Positions 25,202-36,282 of a DNA stretch of 64,000 nt are shown piece after piece. The DNA is from Paraburkholderia sp. FT54. Lineage in GTDB: Bacteria; Pseudomonadota; Gammaproteobacteria; Burkholderiales; Burkholderiaceae. The notes beneath the pieces are model-generated. The model saw only the letters and a program-made list of their open reading frames with translations, did not search any database and was not told the origin of the DNA. A program made the translations under genes and the position numbers. The stretch is taken from NCBI RefSeq assembly GCF_031585635.1, contig NZ_CP134197.1:558001-622000 (forward strand), read 5' to 3'. Every line of letters begins with the position of its first letter. Position 1 is the first letter of the stretch.

Positions 25202-27754
25202 TCAGTCGGCAAAACGGGAAAGATGCGCGCGGACTTCCGCGGCGGTGCCCAAACGCAGCACGTCGGCGGCGAGCTTGCTGGCCTCGGCCATCGTCAGCCG
25301 CGCAAGCTGGGCCTTGACCGAACCGATAGCGGGAATGCTGACCGACAACTCGTCGATACCGAGGCCCGCGAGCACGGGCACGGCCATCGCATCCGACGCG
25401 ATACCGCCGCAAATGCCGACCCATTTGCCGTGCCGGTGCGCGCCCTCGACCGTCATGCCGATCAAACGCAGTACCGCAGGGTGAAGCGCATCGGCCTGTT
25501 TCGCGAGTTGCGGATGACCACGGTCCATCGCGAGCGTGTATTGCGTCAGGTCGTTCGTGCCGATCGAGAAGAAGTCGACTTCGCGCGCGAGTGGCTCGGC
25601 GATCAGCGCCGCAGCAGGCACTTCGATCATCACGCCGACCTTGACGCTCGCCGCGTGGTCGCCAGCTTCTTCGAGCAGGATTTTGCGCGCTGCCTTCACT
25701 TCCTCGATCGTAGCGATCATCGGGAACATCACATGCAGATTGCCAAGCGGCGCGGCACGCAGGATCGCCCGCAACTGCGTGCGGAAAATGTCGGGACGTG
25801 CCAGGCTCACCCGCACGCCGCGCAAACCGAGAAACGGATTGTCTTCCTTCGGCAGCGGCAGATACGACAGCGGTTTGTCGCCGCCGACGTCGAGCGTGCG
25901 GACCACGAGCGGACGCTCGCGGCCGAGCGCTTCGGCTACCGCACAGTATTCGGCGGCCTGCTCGTCTTCAGATGGCGCGGTGTCGCGCGCATCGAACAGG
26001 AACTCGGAGCGCAACAGGCCCACGCCTTCGGCGCCGGCCGCCACCGCGTCGCGCGCTTCCTGCGCATTGCGGATGTTCGCGACGACCTCGATCCGGTGGC
26101 CATCGGCCGTCATCGCGAGCTTGCTCGCCGCGAGCTTTTCGGCTTCGCGTTTGGCGGCCTGGCGCCCGATCCGTTCGCGCGCCTGCGCGAGTTCGTCGGC
26201 GCTCGGGTTGCGCCGCAAGCGGCCGCGCGAGCCGTCGAGCACGACGGGGGTGCCGTCGGCGAGTTGCAGCGTGCGCGCGTCAATACCGCAAATCGCGGGA
26301 ATGCCGAGCGAACGCGCGAGGATCGCAACATGACTCGTCGCGCCGCCGGTCGTCGTGCAGAAGCCGAGCACTTTGCTGCGATCGAGCGACGTGGTGTCGG
26401 ACGGCGACAGTTCTTCTGCAACCAGAATCGAGTCCTGCGGCACGTCGATCTGCGCCTGCCTGACGCCGGCGAGCAACGCGAGCACCCGCCGGCCGACGTC
26501 GCGGATATCGCCTGCACGTTCGCGCAGCAGCGGGTTGTCGAGCTTCTCGAGCGTGCTCGCCTGCTTCTGGAAAGCCTCGCGCCACGCAAAGCCCGCGCCC
26601 TTGCCTTCGCTGATGCTACCAATTGCCATATCGTTCAGGTCGGGGTCGTCCAGCAGTTCGAGATGCGCAGCCAGAATCTGCGCCTTCGACGCATCGGCGA
26701 GCGTCGCCTTCAGCGCTTCGATCTGCTGACGCGCCTGGTGCCGCGCCGCTTCGAGCTGCGCGCGTTCGCGTTGCGGCGACTCGCCCGCTTCGTTCACGTC
26801 GATCACTTGCTGGCGGAACTGCACCACGTTGCCGACGGCAAGTCCCGGCGAAGCGCAGACGCCGGTGAACTCGTTAGCGTCGGCGTCGGTGACTGCGGCG
26901 CGGGTCGCGATGGGCTCGGCGGTTGAAACGGGAGGCGCTGGAGTTGCCCCAGGCGCGGGTGCGTCGCCGGGCTTTTCGCCAGAACCGTCGGCGAGCAGTC
27001 GCGCAAGCACGCTGGCCGCTTCCGCTGCGTCGGGTCCGCGGGCCTCGACGCGCAACTTGTCTCCGAACGTGGTGGCGAGCCCCATGATCGCGACGACCGA
27101 CTTCGCGTTGACGTTGTCGCTGCCGCGCAGCAGGCGGATCTCGGAGGTGAACTTCTTCGCTTCCACAGCGACGACGGCGGCAGGCCGCGCATGCAGGCCC
27201 GCCGGATTCGGCAGCGTGATTTCGCCGGAGAGGATTGCGCCGGTCGCAGCCGCCGTCTCCTTGTCCGCGACGCTGCCGACCAGGTCGACATATAGGGCCG
27301 TGTCGATGCCCGCGTTGACGAGGCCTCTAGCGGGCACATAGCGGGTGACGAGTTCGCCGTTGGCGATCACCATCTCCGTGAGCAGGCTGCTCGCCTTCGC
27401 GCCGACCGCGACCGTGTCGAAACGGATCAGCGGTGTGCCAGCCGCGACGGTGTCGCCTTCGTTGACCAACGGCATGAAGCCCTCGCCGCGCAACAGCACG
27501 GTGTCGAGTCCAATGTGCAGCAGGACTTGCAGCCCGTTGTCGCCGGTGATCGTCACCGCGTGGCTGGACTTGTGCAGTTGCGTGACCTTGCCGGGAAGCG
27601 GCGCCAGCAACTCGTCCGAAGTTGGATCGATCGACACACCGTCGCCAACCATCTTCTGCGCGAAGACCGGATCGGGCACGCTATCCAGCGGCACCATAAC
27701 GCCCGAAATTGGCGCGAGCAACGCGATACGCAGAGGACGCTCAGGAGCTTTCAT
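25202..27754 (-). CDS. Multiphosphoryl transfer protein: EIIA(Glc)-HPr-EI fusion
   Basis: 850 residues with all soluble PTS steps in one chain. EIIA(Glc)-type domain at 1-150 with H80 in [12 protein letters not shown]; HPr at about 172-258 with H188 in [12 protein letters not shown]; an Ala/Pro linker; enzyme I at about 295-850 with H475 in [18 protein letters not shown] and the PEP-binding segments [27 protein letters not shown] and [11 protein letters not shown]. It moves phosphate from PEP to the EIICB encoded just downstream. GAGGAG precedes the ATG. Together with ptsG this is a self-contained sugar PTS, independent of the general ptsHI genes. Confidence 0.95.
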   Translation of the reverse strand: MKAPERPLRIALLAPISGVMVPLDSVPDPVFAQKMVGDGVSIDPTSDELLAPLPGKVTQLHKSSHAVTITGDNGLQVLLHIGLDTVLLRGEGFMPLVNEGDTVAAGTPLIRFDTVAVGAKASSLLTEMVIANGELVTRYVPARGLVNAGIDTALYVDLVGSVADKETAAATGAILSGEITLPNPAGLHARPAAVVAVEAKKFTSEIRLLRGSDNVNAKSVVAIMGLATTFGDKLRVEARGPDAAEAASVLARLLADGSGEKPGDAPAPGATPAPPVSTAEPIATRAAVTDADANEFTGVCASPGLAVGNVVQFRQQVIDVNEAGESPQRERAQLEAARHQARQQIEALKATLADASKAQILAAHLELLDDPDLNDMAIGSISEGKGAGFAWREAFQKQASTLEKLDNPLLRERAGDIRDVGRRVLALLAGVRQAQIDVPQDSILVAEELSPSDTTSLDRSKVLGFCTTTGGATSHVAILARSLGIPAICGIDARTLQLADGTPVVLDGSRGRLRRNPSADELAQARERIGRQAAKREAEKLAASKLAMTADGHRIEVVANIRNAQEARDAVAAGAEGVGLLRSEFLFDARDTAPSEDEQAAEYCAVAEALGRERPLVVRTLDVGGDKPLSYLPLPKEDNPFLGLRGVRVSLARPDIFRTQLRAILRAAPLGNLHVMFPMIATIEEVKAARKILLEEAGDHAASVKVGVMIEVPAAALIAEPLAREVDFFSIGTNDLTQYTLAMDRGHPQLAKQADALHPAVLRLIGMTVEGAHRHGKWVGICGGIASDAMAVPVLAGLGIDELSVSIPAIGSVKAQLARLTMAEASKLAADVLRLGTAAEVRAHLSRFAD

Positions 27755-27844
27755 TTCGACGACTCCTCACGCTTTGACGCTCGCCTGAATGAGTTCGATT
27801 CGAGCCGTGCGAGCGAGCGACGCACGGCGCCGACTACGAACCGG

Positions 27845-30241
27845 TCAATACGGCCACACCCAATCGGAAATCTCGGGGCTATCGGTTCCGTGCTCGTGCG
27901 CGTAGTTCATGTTGAGGATGATTGCATTCCTCATGTCCTCGCGCAGATGCGCTGTTCTGCCCTGCAAGCGCGGCACGCGGTCGAGCACGTCGAGCACCAG
28001 GTTGAAGCGGTCCACCTTGTTGAGGATCGCGAGTTCGAGCGGCGTATTGATGTTGCCCTTCTCGGTGTAGCCGCGAACGTGCAGATTCTCGTGATTGCGA
28101 AAGCGATATGCGAGTTTGTGAATCAACCACGGGTAGCCATGGAAATTGAAGATTACGGGCTTGTCCACCGTGAAGAGGCTGTCGAACTCGCGATCGGTCG
28201 AGCCATGCGGGTGCTCGCTCCTGGGTTGCATCCTGAAGAGGTCCACCACGTTCACGAAGCGCAGTTTCAACTCGGGCAGCCGCTCGCGCAGTATGGCGGT
28301 GGCCGCCAGCGATTCCTGCGTGGCGACGTCGCCGCACGAGGCCATCACCACGTCCGGTTCCTCACCCTCGTCGTTGCTCGCGCGCCGCCATACGCCCATG
28401 CCCTTTGCGCAATGCACGACCGCTTCGTCGATGGTCGTGAATTGCAGATGCTTCTGCTTGTCGGCGACGATCACATTGATGCAGTCGGTCGAGCGCAGGC
28501 AGTGGTCCGCGATGGCGAGTAGCGTGTTGGCGTCGGGCGGTAAATAGACACGCGTGACCGACGGGCTCTTGTTGGTCACGAGGTCGATGAAACCGGGGTC
28601 CTGGTGCGAGAAGCCGTTATGATCCTGGCGCCATACCGTCGACGAAAGCAGGATGTTCTCCGAGGCCACCGAAGCGCGCCACGGCACATGGTTCTTGCAC
28701 ACGTCGAGCCACTTCGCGTGCTGGTTGAACATCGAGTCCACCACGTGCGCGAACGCTTCGTAAGTGTGAAAGAAACCATGACGCCCAGACAGCAGATAGC
28801 CTTCGAGCCAGCCCATCAGCGTGTGTTCCGAGAGCATCTCCATTACGCGACCGTCGCGCGCGAGTTCGCCGCCGTCGTCGTCCTCGGGCAGCATGTCGGC
28901 CATCCACACTTTCTTGCTGACCTCGTAGATCGACTGCAGCCGGTTGGACGCGGTCTCGTCAGGACCGAAGACGCGGAACGTGTTCATGTTGCAACGCATC
29001 GTGTCGCGCAGGAACTGGCCGAGCGGCTGCGTGTTCTCGCGCAGCACCTTGCCGGCATGCGCGACTTCCACCGCGTAGTCGCGAAAATCCGGCAGCTTCA
29101 ACTCGCGGCGCAACAGGCCGCCGTTGGTATGCGGATTGGCGCTCATGCGGCTCGGGCCTTGCGGCGCAAGCTCGCGCAAGTCGGAGAGCAAGCGGCCGTT
29201 GTCATCGAAAAGCTCTTCCGGCTTGTAGCTGCGCAACCAGCTTTCCAGCAGTTCGAGATTTGCGGGGTTGCCGCGCACATCGGAAAACGGCACCTGATGC
29301 GAGCGCCACGAGCCCTCGACCTTATGACCTTTGATTTCTTTGGGTCCGGTCCAGCCCTTCGGCGAGCGCAAGACGATCATCGGCCAGCGTGGGCGCTCGG
29401 CGTTGCCGTTTGTGCGTGCTCTTTCATGAATCGTGCGGATTTCGCCGATGACCGTATCGAGCGTGCTGGCCATCTTTTGATGCATCTCCGACGGGTCCGA
29501 TCCCTCGACGAAATACGGCGTATAACCGTAGCCCTCGAATAATGCCGCCAGCTCCTCATGGCTGATGCGCGAGAGGATCGTCGGGTTAGCGATCTTGTAG
29601 CCGTTCAGGTTCAGGATCGGCAGTACGGTGCCGTCGCGCACGGGATTGATGAACTTGTTCGAATGCCAGGCGGTGGCAAGCGGACCTGTCTCGGCCTCGC
29701 CATCGCCAACGACGCAGGCCACGATCAGATCGGGGTTGTCGAGTGAGGCGCCATAAGCATGCGAGAGGCTGTAGCCGAGTTCACCGCCTTCGTGAATCGA
29801 CCCGGGTGTTTCGGGCGTCACGTGCGAGCCGATATGTCCCGGAAACGAGAACTGCTTGAAGAATTTCTGCATGCCCTCGGCGTCTTCGCTCTTGTCCGGG
29901 TACACCTCCGAGTAGGTGCCTTCCAGATAAGCGGGGCCGAGCACGCCCGGCGCGCCGTGTCCGGGTCCGGCCATGAAGATCACGTCGAGATCGTCGCGCT
30001 TGATCACGCGATTCAGATGTGCCCAGACGAACGACAACGCGGGGCTCGCGCCCCAGTGTCCGAGCAGGCGGTGCTTCACGTGTTCGACTTTCAGGGGTTC
30101 GCGCAAAAGCGGATTGTCCCTGAGATAAATCATGCCGACCGAGAGGTAATTGCAGGCACGCCACCAGGCGTCAATGCGTCGAAGTTCATCGCTGGATAGC
30201 GTGGCGTGGGACGACGCGTCCGACGCGCGATCGTTGCTCAT
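27845..30241 (-). CDS. xfp: Phosphoketolase (Xfp family)
   Basis: 798 residues; thiamine-diphosphate enzyme that splits xylulose-5-phosphate (and possibly fructose-6-phosphate) with phosphate into acetyl-phosphate plus a triose or tetrose phosphate. Family landmarks are [72 protein letters not shown], and [11 protein letters not shown]; the C-terminus has [17 protein letters not shown]. The ATG at 30,241 has AGGAGA; an upstream in-frame extension to 30,442 is rejected. It lies 90 bases upstream of the fused PTS gene on the same strand and may head the block. No acetate kinase gene is in the window. Confidence 0.95.
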   Translation of the reverse strand: MSNDRASDASSHATLSSDELRRIDAWWRACNYLSVGMIYLRDNPLLREPLKVEHVKHRLLGHWGASPALSFVWAHLNRVIKRDDLDVIFMAGPGHGAPGVLGPAYLEGTYSEVYPDKSEDAEGMQKFFKQFSFPGHIGSHVTPETPGSIHEGGELGYSLSHAYGASLDNPDLIVACVVGDGEAETGPLATAWHSNKFINPVRDGTVLPILNLNGYKIANPTILSRISHEELAALFEGYGYTPYFVEGSDPSEMHQKMASTLDTVIGEIRTIHERARTNGNAERPRWPMIVLRSPKGWTGPKEIKGHKVEGSWRSHQVPFSDVRGNPANLELLESWLRSYKPEELFDDNGRLLSDLRELAPQGPSRMSANPHTNGGLLRRELKLPDFRDYAVEVAHAGKVLRENTQPLGQFLRDTMRCNMNTFRVFGPDETASNRLQSIYEVSKKVWMADMLPEDDDGGELARDGRVMEMLSEHTLMGWLEGYLLSGRHGFFHTYEAFAHVVDSMFNQHAKWLDVCKNHVPWRASVASENILLSSTVWRQDHNGFSHQDPGFIDLVTNKSPSVTRVYLPPDANTLLAIADHCLRSTDCINVIVADKQKHLQFTTIDEAVVHCAKGMGVWRRASNDEGEEPDVVMASCGDVATQESLAATAILRERLPELKLRFVNVVDLFRMQPRSEHPHGSTDREFDSLFTVDKPVIFNFHGYPWLIHKLAYRFRNHENLHVRGYTEKGNINTPLELAILNKVDRFNLVLDVLDRVPRLQGRTAHLREDMRNAIILNMNYAHEHGTDSPEISDWVWPY

Positions 30242-31303
30242 GCTGACGTCTCCTGTCCATACAGCCTCAACCGAGGTGAACGGAGAAGCGTTGGGCGCGC
30301 TGCGTCGGCGCTGCCATTTGGGCCGGACCACATCGCGGCTGGGAGTGGTCTTTTGCATTGCGGCTCCGGGAAAAGAGCCTGAAACGCTTCTGAAGGGAGC
30401 ATATGTTACTGGGCGCAGATTGCAAGCAATGAGCGGATTCACCGGCGCAGATAAAACATGGTCTTTAGGATTGGCACACGCATTCTTCTAATCTTTGTCT
30501 TATCCGCTTAGCGAAGTCACGACAACTTGTTCACAAAATGAATCGGAGACTTGTGCGCTTTACGACCGTGTCCGTTTCAGTACATCGATGCGAGGCCGAT
30601 GGAAGTAGCGGACACGCTTTATCACCGCACGCGTCACGCGAATTGCGAAGTCATGAGCGTTGGACCGCTCGCAATCGCGCCTTGTTAGCCGATGAGTGCT
30701 TTTTCTGGCGATACACCTTTGCTGGCTCGCTATCAATGAAATGGACAGAATCAACGAAGTTCGACTTCACGCATGGAAACCTGCTGACTCGCTCACGGGC
30801 TTGAACCAAAGGAACTTAACTGCTCGTTACGAGTTCGACACAATATTTGGAGCATGCTCGTCAGCTTGGAATCGAGGCTTCAAAAGCTATGTGCGATGAC
30901 GCACATATAACATCGCCTCCGCCCTATCGTCCCGAGTACGTACAAAAGTCACTCCATTGAAAATTATTGGTTTCAGGAACCGGTTGTAGCCAACTACCTG
31001 AAAATATTTTATGGCACTGCGCTCAACGCCGAGTTTTTCTTAACCCTCGGGGCTCGGTTTGACGACATGATCAAACTAGCGACGGCCTGCTCGTTCGCAG
31101 TCAAGCGAATGAGCCTCAAAAGCTGTCATTCGACGCGCTTTTCGCGACCGGCGGTGCCGCCCGTTTTGACTGCGGCAGTACGCGTTGCGCTCATCCGGTG
31201 GCAGCATCCTGCATCAGTGCGCTCACACCCCCGACCTTAAGCGGCCCTTCGACTCGATGCGAGCGCTATGGAAGCTTCCAAACTGGAGCTGCCAGGGGTT
31301 AAC
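30242..31303. other. 1.06-kb intergenic region upstream of phosphoketolase
   Basis: No convincing gene. It must carry the xfp promoter on the minus strand; GAAACGCTTC at 30,381-30,390 is a LacI-type quasi-palindrome within that leader. The middle part (30,480-31,100) is lower in GC and may be older or imported DNA. It also contains the 3' flank of the ABC-F gene. Confidence 0.5.
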
Positions 31304-32983
31304 TCAGGCGATGACCTTCTGCTCCCCGGCAGCCTGCTCGCGCATGCGACGGGCTTCGTCGCGCAGGAACTGCTGGTAATCGTCCAGATCGCCGTCGAAG
31401 GGCTCGACGCCACCCTTGGTGACGAGCCAGAACTCGTCACAGACCGCGCGCAGCAGGGACCGGTCGTGACTGACCAGCATCACTGTGCCTTCGAATTCGT
31501 TGAGTGCCATGCCTAGCGCTTCGCGTGTGGCCAGGTCGAGGTGGTTGGTAGGCTCGTCGAGCAGCAGCAGATTGGGGCGCTGCCACACGATCATGCACAA
31601 CACGAGCCGCGCCTTTTCGCCGCCGCTCATCGTGCTGACCGCCTGATGGACCATGTCGCCACTGAAGTTGAAGGTGCCCAGGAAGGTGCGAAGCGATTGT
31701 TCGGTGCCACTCTGGCCGGGGGCACGCATGTGCGCCGGCGTGTCCTTGGCAAGGCGGATCATGTGTTCCATCGGCGTGTCGAGGGGACGCAGCACGTCGA
31801 GTTCCTGTTGTGCGAAGTAGCCGATGTTCAGGCCCTTGCCTTCGCTGATTTCGCCGGCGATCGGCGCCAGCTCGCGCGCCACCGTCTTCACCAGAGTGGA
31901 CTTGCCTTGGCCGTTGGCACCGAGAATGCCGATGCGCTGCCCGGCCAGCACGGATCGGTTGATGCCCCGCACGATGACCGTCGGCGGCGTGCCCGGCGGT
32001 ACGCCGGTCGGCGCCGCGTAGCCGAAGCTCGCGTCCAGCATCGACAACAGCGGGTTCGGGACGTTGAGCGGCTCCTTGAACTCAAAGTTAAACTCCGCGT
32101 CCGCAAGCACTGGTGCGATCTTCTCCATGCGTTCGAGCGCCTTGACCCGGCTCTGCGCCTGCTTCGCCTTCGAGGCCTTGGCTTTGAAACGGTCAATGAA
32201 TTGCTGCAGGTGCGCGATCTTGTCCGCCTGCCTGGCCATCGCGGCCTGCTGCAACAACAGTTGCTCAGCGCGCATGTCTTCGAACTTGCTGTAGTTGCCG
32301 CCATAGCGCACGAGCTTGGCGTTGTCGACGTGCACCGTCACCTGCGTCACCTCGTCGAGGAATTCGCGATCGTGGCTGATCACTACCAAGGTTCCTTGAT
32401 AGCGCTTGAGCCACGCTTCCAGCCAGACCAGCGCGTCGAGGTCGAGGTGATTGGTCGGCTCGTCGAGCAACAGCAAGTCGGATGGGCACATGAGCGCGCG
32501 CGCCAGTTGCAGTCGCATGCGCCAGCCGCCGGAGAAACTGTTGACCGGCTGGCTAAGCTGCGCAGCACTGAAGCCGAGGCCCAGGATCAGCGCTTGGGCA
32601 CGCGCGGGGGCGTCATGTGCACCGGCGTCGTGCAGGGCCATGTAGGCGTGCGCCATGCGCATGCCATCGTCGCTGGCCTCAGCGGCGGCTACTTCGGCCT
32701 GCGCGACCAGCAGTACGGTGTCGCCCTCGATTACGAAGTCGGTGGCACTCTGCTCGGTCTCCGGCATGTCCTGCGCGACCTGGCCCATCTTCCATGCAGC
32801 GGGAATTGAGAATTCACCGCCGTCTTCGTGCAAAGTACCGTTGAGAAGGCCGAAGAAGGATGACTTGCCGGCGCCATTGCGGCCGACAAGGCCAATCTTT
32901 TCGCCGGGGGTGAAGGTGACGGACGCGCGGTCGAGTACGACATTGACGCCACGGCGCAGCGTGACATTACGGACGGAAATCAT
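31304..32983 (-). CDS. ABC-F family ATPase (YheS-like)
   Basis: 559 residues, two ABC domains in one chain and no membrane segments. Walker A motifs are GRNGAGKSS and GANGQGKST; signatures are SFSGGWRMRLQLA and MSGGEKARLVL; Walker B boxes read LLLLDEPTNHLD in both halves. The linker between the domains is helical and charged (FKAKASKAKQAQSRVKALER), as in ribosome-binding ABC-F factors. It lacks the long C-terminal coiled coil of E. coli YheS. A translation-factor role is expected from the family; a specific antibiotic-resistance role cannot be inferred. Confidence 0.93.
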   Translation of the reverse strand: MISVRNVTLRRGVNVVLDRASVTFTPGEKIGLVGRNGAGKSSFFGLLNGTLHEDGGEFSIPAAWKMGQVAQDMPETEQSATDFVIEGDTVLLVAQAEVAAAEASDDGMRMAHAYMALHDAGAHDAPARAQALILGLGFSAAQLSQPVNSFSGGWRMRLQLARALMCPSDLLLLDEPTNHLDLDALVWLEAWLKRYQGTLVVISHDREFLDEVTQVTVHVDNAKLVRYGGNYSKFEDMRAEQLLLQQAAMARQADKIAHLQQFIDRFKAKASKAKQAQSRVKALERMEKIAPVLADAEFNFEFKEPLNVPNPLLSMLDASFGYAAPTGVPPGTPPTVIVRGINRSVLAGQRIGILGANGQGKSTLVKTVARELAPIAGEISEGKGLNIGYFAQQELDVLRPLDTPMEHMIRLAKDTPAHMRAPGQSGTEQSLRTFLGTFNFSGDMVHQAVSTMSGGEKARLVLCMIVWQRPNLLLLDEPTNHLDLATREALGMALNEFEGTVMLVSHDRSLLRAVCDEFWLVTKGGVEPFDGDLDDYQQFLRDEARRMREQAAGEQKVIA

Positions 32984-33543
32984 AAGGAGCTACTTCGGAG
33001 GGGGATAGGCATGATAGCTGACCGGACGTACAGGGCTGTCTCTTTTCTGGTCGCACGAGTGAAGAAGCGCTTGCGCTTTGCGGCGCCCACCGACCACAAA
33101 GCGAGGCGGGGGCGCTGGCGCATCGGGCGTTCCGGCTGCGGGGCCAGCGAACAGACGGTGAGTGACGGCTCCTGGCCGATAGCACCAGCTCGGCGAACGC
33201 TCTCTGGAGCGACCGTTGGACCCGTGCAGCGCCGCCTCCGTTCACGGCAGCCCAGTCCTTATCCACCAAGGGTTTCAGCCCGGTCGCCCGGTGCGCTGGA
33301 TTCACTGGTAAACCACTATCGCGCGTGGATTGGTATGCCAGTACTGTCAGACGGGAACGCGTATACGCATGCCCTTCTTTTCGCTTCGAGGAGGCGCCGT
33401 TGAAAAGCTCCTTCTGCAAGTCCGATCCAGTCCCGCTATAGCAACTCCGCAAGGTTCCGTGCTTCACGCACACCGTGCCGGCAGTCCGCGACCAGCCATG
33501 TGCGCAGGCAATCGGTACGTCCAATCGAACAAAAGGAGGCAAC
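32984..33543. other. Intergenic region between ABC-F gene and sugar ABC operon
   Basis: 560 bases between divergent genes. Open frames here are GC-driven and lack recognisable protein. The region should hold both promoters; an AAAAGGAGG ribosome site for the binding-protein gene is at its right end. I see no clear operator. Confidence 0.5.
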
Positions 33544-34671
33544 ATGCTTTCAGAAATCCACGTGCTTCGAGCGGCGGCGAGCGCCGCATTGGCGCTCTGC
33601 GCAAGCGGGGCTTTCGCGCAGGCTTCGATCGTTTCAGGGCCGTCCGGCGATCCCGCCTGCATGGTCCCCTGGAAGAGCGACACGAAGTTCATCAAGTATC
33701 CGAAGAAGAACGCACCTTACCGGATCGCACTCGTGAACGGCTATATCGCGAACACCTGGCGTATCCAGATGATCAGGACGGCCAAGGCCTACACCGCGCA
33801 ACCGGCCGTTGCCGCCAAGCTCAAGGAATTCAAGGTCGTCTCGACCGGCGAGGACGTTCCGGCGCAGATCTCGGCCGTCAACAACTTCATCGATGCCGGC
33901 TATGACGCCGTCATCGTGAACGCGCAGAATCCCTCCTCATTCGGCCCCGCGATCCGCCGCGCGAAGAACGCCGGTGTGGTGCTGGTCGCTTTCGACAACA
34001 CGCTCGACAGCACAGACGCGATCAACGTCAACGTCGACCAGTATGGGCTCGGCGCGCTGTGGGCCAAATGGCTCGCGGGCCACCTGCCGAACGGAGGCAA
34101 GGTGCTCGAAGTTCGCGGGGTGGCGGGCACGTCGGTCGACACGGACCGGCACAATGGTTTCACGAAAACGCTGGACGACACCGGCAAGAAGTGGAACGTC
34201 GTCCAGGTCTACGGCAAGTGGGACGACGGGGTCGCGCAAAAGGTCGCTGCCGACGCGATTGCCGTGCAGGGTCATTTCGATGGCATATCGGCGCAAGGCG
34301 GCGACACGGGCGTCGTGCGCGCGATGATCGATGCGAAACACCCGTTCGTGCCTTTCGGCGGCGAGACGGAGAACGGCTTTCGCAAGTTCTGCGCGCAGTA
34401 TGGGAGCCAGGGCCTGAAGTGCACGTCGGCGGGCACCGGGCCCGCGCAGGTGGCCGTGGCGATCAAGACGGCACTCGCTGCACTGGATGGCCAGACGATT
34501 CCCGTGGCGATCAAGCTGCCGCTCGACGTCACCGACGATTCGATGCTGAAGTCGGGCGTCAACTATTTTCCGAACGACTCCGACAACTTTTTCGTCGGCA
34601 ACTCGTTTCCGACATGCGGCATCAATTTCTCTGCGCAGGAAATCATGAAGCAGAACCAGGGCAACCAGTGA
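33544..34671 (+). CDS. Sugar ABC transporter, periplasmic binding protein
   Basis: 375 residues with a signal peptide (AAASAALALCASGAFA). The mature protein is a Peripla_BP_4-type fold: YRIALVNGYIANTWRIQMIR, VPAQISAVNNFIDAGYDAVI, VVLVAFDNTLDSTDAINVNV, GKVLEVRGVAGTSVDTDRHN, GISAQGGDTGVVRAMIDAKH. This is the ribose/xylose/galactose-type binding-protein group. Four cysteines are present in the mature chain. A near-consensus ribosome site sits 6 bases before the ATG. The ligand cannot be assigned. It opens a four-gene importer operon. Confidence 0.92.
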   Translation: MLSEIHVLRAAASAALALCASGAFAQASIVSGPSGDPACMVPWKSDTKFIKYPKKNAPYRIALVNGYIANTWRIQMIRTAKAYTAQPAVAAKLKEFKVVSTGEDVPAQISAVNNFIDAGYDAVIVNAQNPSSFGPAIRRAKNAGVVLVAFDNTLDSTDAINVNVDQYGLGALWAKWLAGHLPNGGKVLEVRGVAGTSVDTDRHNGFTKTLDDTGKKWNVVQVYGKWDDGVAQKVAADAIAVQGHFDGISAQGGDTGVVRAMIDAKHPFVPFGGETENGFRKFCAQYGSQGLKCTSAGTGPAQVAVAIKTALAALDGQTIPVAIKLPLDVTDDSMLKSGVNYFPNDSDNFFVGNSFPTCGINFSAQEIMKQNQGNQ

Positions 34672-34707
34672 CCGGATGATGGCCCGCGCTGTGACCGGAG
34701 ACGAAGC

Positions 34708-36282
34708 ATGCTGCAGGATGCAGAGCAGCCGTTCTTTCAGATGTCTGGCGTGTCGAAAAGCTACGGCGGCGCCGTCGCGCTGGATCACGCCGAACTCACG
34801 GTGCGCAGAGGCCGCATTCACGCGATCCTCGGCGAAAACGGCGCGGGCAAGTCCACGTTGCTGAAGGTTATGTCCGGCGTCGTGCAGCCGGACGAGGGCA
34901 CGATGCATTTCGATGGCCGGCAGGTCTCGTTCGCGTCGCCTGCCGAGGCGAACGCGGCCGGTATCGTCTGCGTGTATCAGGAACTGTCGCTGATCCCCGA
35001 CTTGAGCGTGGCGGACAACATCTACGCTGCGAACCCGCCGCGACGTTTCGGGATGATCGACCGGCGGGCCCAACGCCGCCAGGCCGAGGAGGCGCTCGCG
35101 CGAGCGGGCGCCTCCGACATCAATCCGCTTGCGAAAGTCAGGGCCCTGCCGCTGTCGCGCCAGCAGATGGTCGAGCTCGCGAAGGGGCTGGCACACTCGC
35201 CGCGCATTCTGATCCTCGACGAAGCCACCTCGGCGCTGACCGCGGCCGACGTCGCGCGCGTGATCGAGGTGCTCAAGCGCCTGCGCGAAGAGGGGCTCGC
35301 GCTGCTGTTCATCTCGCACCGCATGCACGAGGTGAAGGCGCTGGCGGACGAATGCACGGTCTACCGGAACGGTCGCCATGTGATGAGCTTCGAAGCTGGC
35401 ACGCGCTCCGACGACGAGGTTGTCGAAATGATGATCGGCCGGAAGTACCAGCATGCATTTCCTGCCAAGCCCGCAGCCAAACCGGCGGACCAGCCCGCGG
35501 ACGCCCGCGGCACCGCGCCGGTTCTCGCCTGTCATGATCTCGCATGGAGCGACACGCTGCGGGGCATCAGCTTTTCGTTGCAGCCCGGTGAAATCCTCGG
35601 ACTGGGCGGCCTCGACGGACAAGGCCAGCGCGAACTGCTGCTCGCGCTGTTTGGCGTGTTGCGCGGCTGCGCTGGCAAGATCGAGATCAACGGCAAAGCC
35701 GTGTCGATCGGGAGCCCGACGGCCGCGCGCGCCAACGAAATCGGTATGGCGCTGATACCCGAGGACCGCAAGACCGAAGGCTTGATGCTGCCGATGTCGG
35801 TACGCGAGAACCTGTCGTTTGCCGCACTCGATCGCATGTCCACCGCGGGCATAATCGATCGCGACCGCCAGCAGTCGCTCGTCGAGCAGATGATGGAGCT
35901 GCTTGCGATCAAGTCGTTCAGCGTCGACGCGCCCGTGGGCTCGCTGTCGGGCGGCAACCAGCAGAAGGTCGTCATCGCGAAGTGGCTGATGCGGCAGCCG
36001 AGGATCCTGCTGCTCAGCGACCCGACGCGCGGTATCGACGTCGGCACCAAGCAGGAACTCTACCAGCTGCTCAGGCGTCTTGCCGACGAAGGCGCCGCGA
36101 TCGTCTTCTATTCGACCGACTATGGCGAGCTGATCGGCTGCTGCGACCGCGTGCTCGTACTGTACGAAGGCAGGATCAAGAAGGAACTCGTCGGCTCGGC
36201 GATCACCGAGCAGAACCTGATTGCCAGTGCTCTCGACCTGCAGGTCGGACAGATTGTGCCTTCCACGGGAGTGGCGCTATGA
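34708..36282 (+). CDS. Sugar ABC transporter, duplicated ATP-binding subunit (RbsA/MglA type)
   Basis: 524 residues with two ABC domains. The first has LGENGAGKSTLLKVMSGV, LPLSRQQMVELAKGLAHSP and ILILDEATSAL; the second has a degenerate Walker A (LGGLDGQGQRELLLALFG), LSGGNQQKVVIAKWLM and LLLSDPTRGIDVG, as is normal for this family. It energises the two permeases encoded downstream. Its stop overlaps the next start by ATGA. Confidence 0.95.
   Translation: MLQDAEQPFFQMSGVSKSYGGAVALDHAELTVRRGRIHAILGENGAGKSTLLKVMSGVVQPDEGTMHFDGRQVSFASPAEANAAGIVCVYQELSLIPDLSVADNIYAANPPRRFGMIDRRAQRRQAEEALARAGASDINPLAKVRALPLSRQQMVELAKGLAHSPRILILDEATSALTAADVARVIEVLKRLREEGLALLFISHRMHEVKALADECTVYRNGRHVMSFEAGTRSDDEVVEMMIGRKYQHAFPAKPAAKPADQPADARGTAPVLACHDLAWSDTLRGISFSLQPGEILGLGGLDGQGQRELLLALFGVLRGCAGKIEINGKAVSIGSPTAARANEIGMALIPEDRKTEGLMLPMSVRENLSFAALDRMSTAGIIDRDRQQSLVEQMMELLAIKSFSVDAPVGSLSGGNQQKVVIAKWLMRQPRILLLSDPTRGIDVGTKQELYQLLRRLADEGAAIVFYSTDYGELIGCCDRVLVLYEGRIKKELVGSAITEQNLIASALDLQVGQIVPSTGVAL

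Noticed and set aside
30538..30899. Short plus-strand frames in the phosphoketolase upstream region
   Set aside because: No ribosome sites or protein-like patterns; the region is lower GC and looks non-coding.
32967..33695. A 242-codon minus-strand frame between the ABC-F and sugar ABC genes
   Set aside because: It overlaps the ABC-F start and the binding-protein signal peptide and has shadow-like composition.
33937..35622. A 561-codon minus-strand frame antisense to the sugar ABC operon
   Set aside because: It spans two clear plus-strand genes and contains no recognisable domain.
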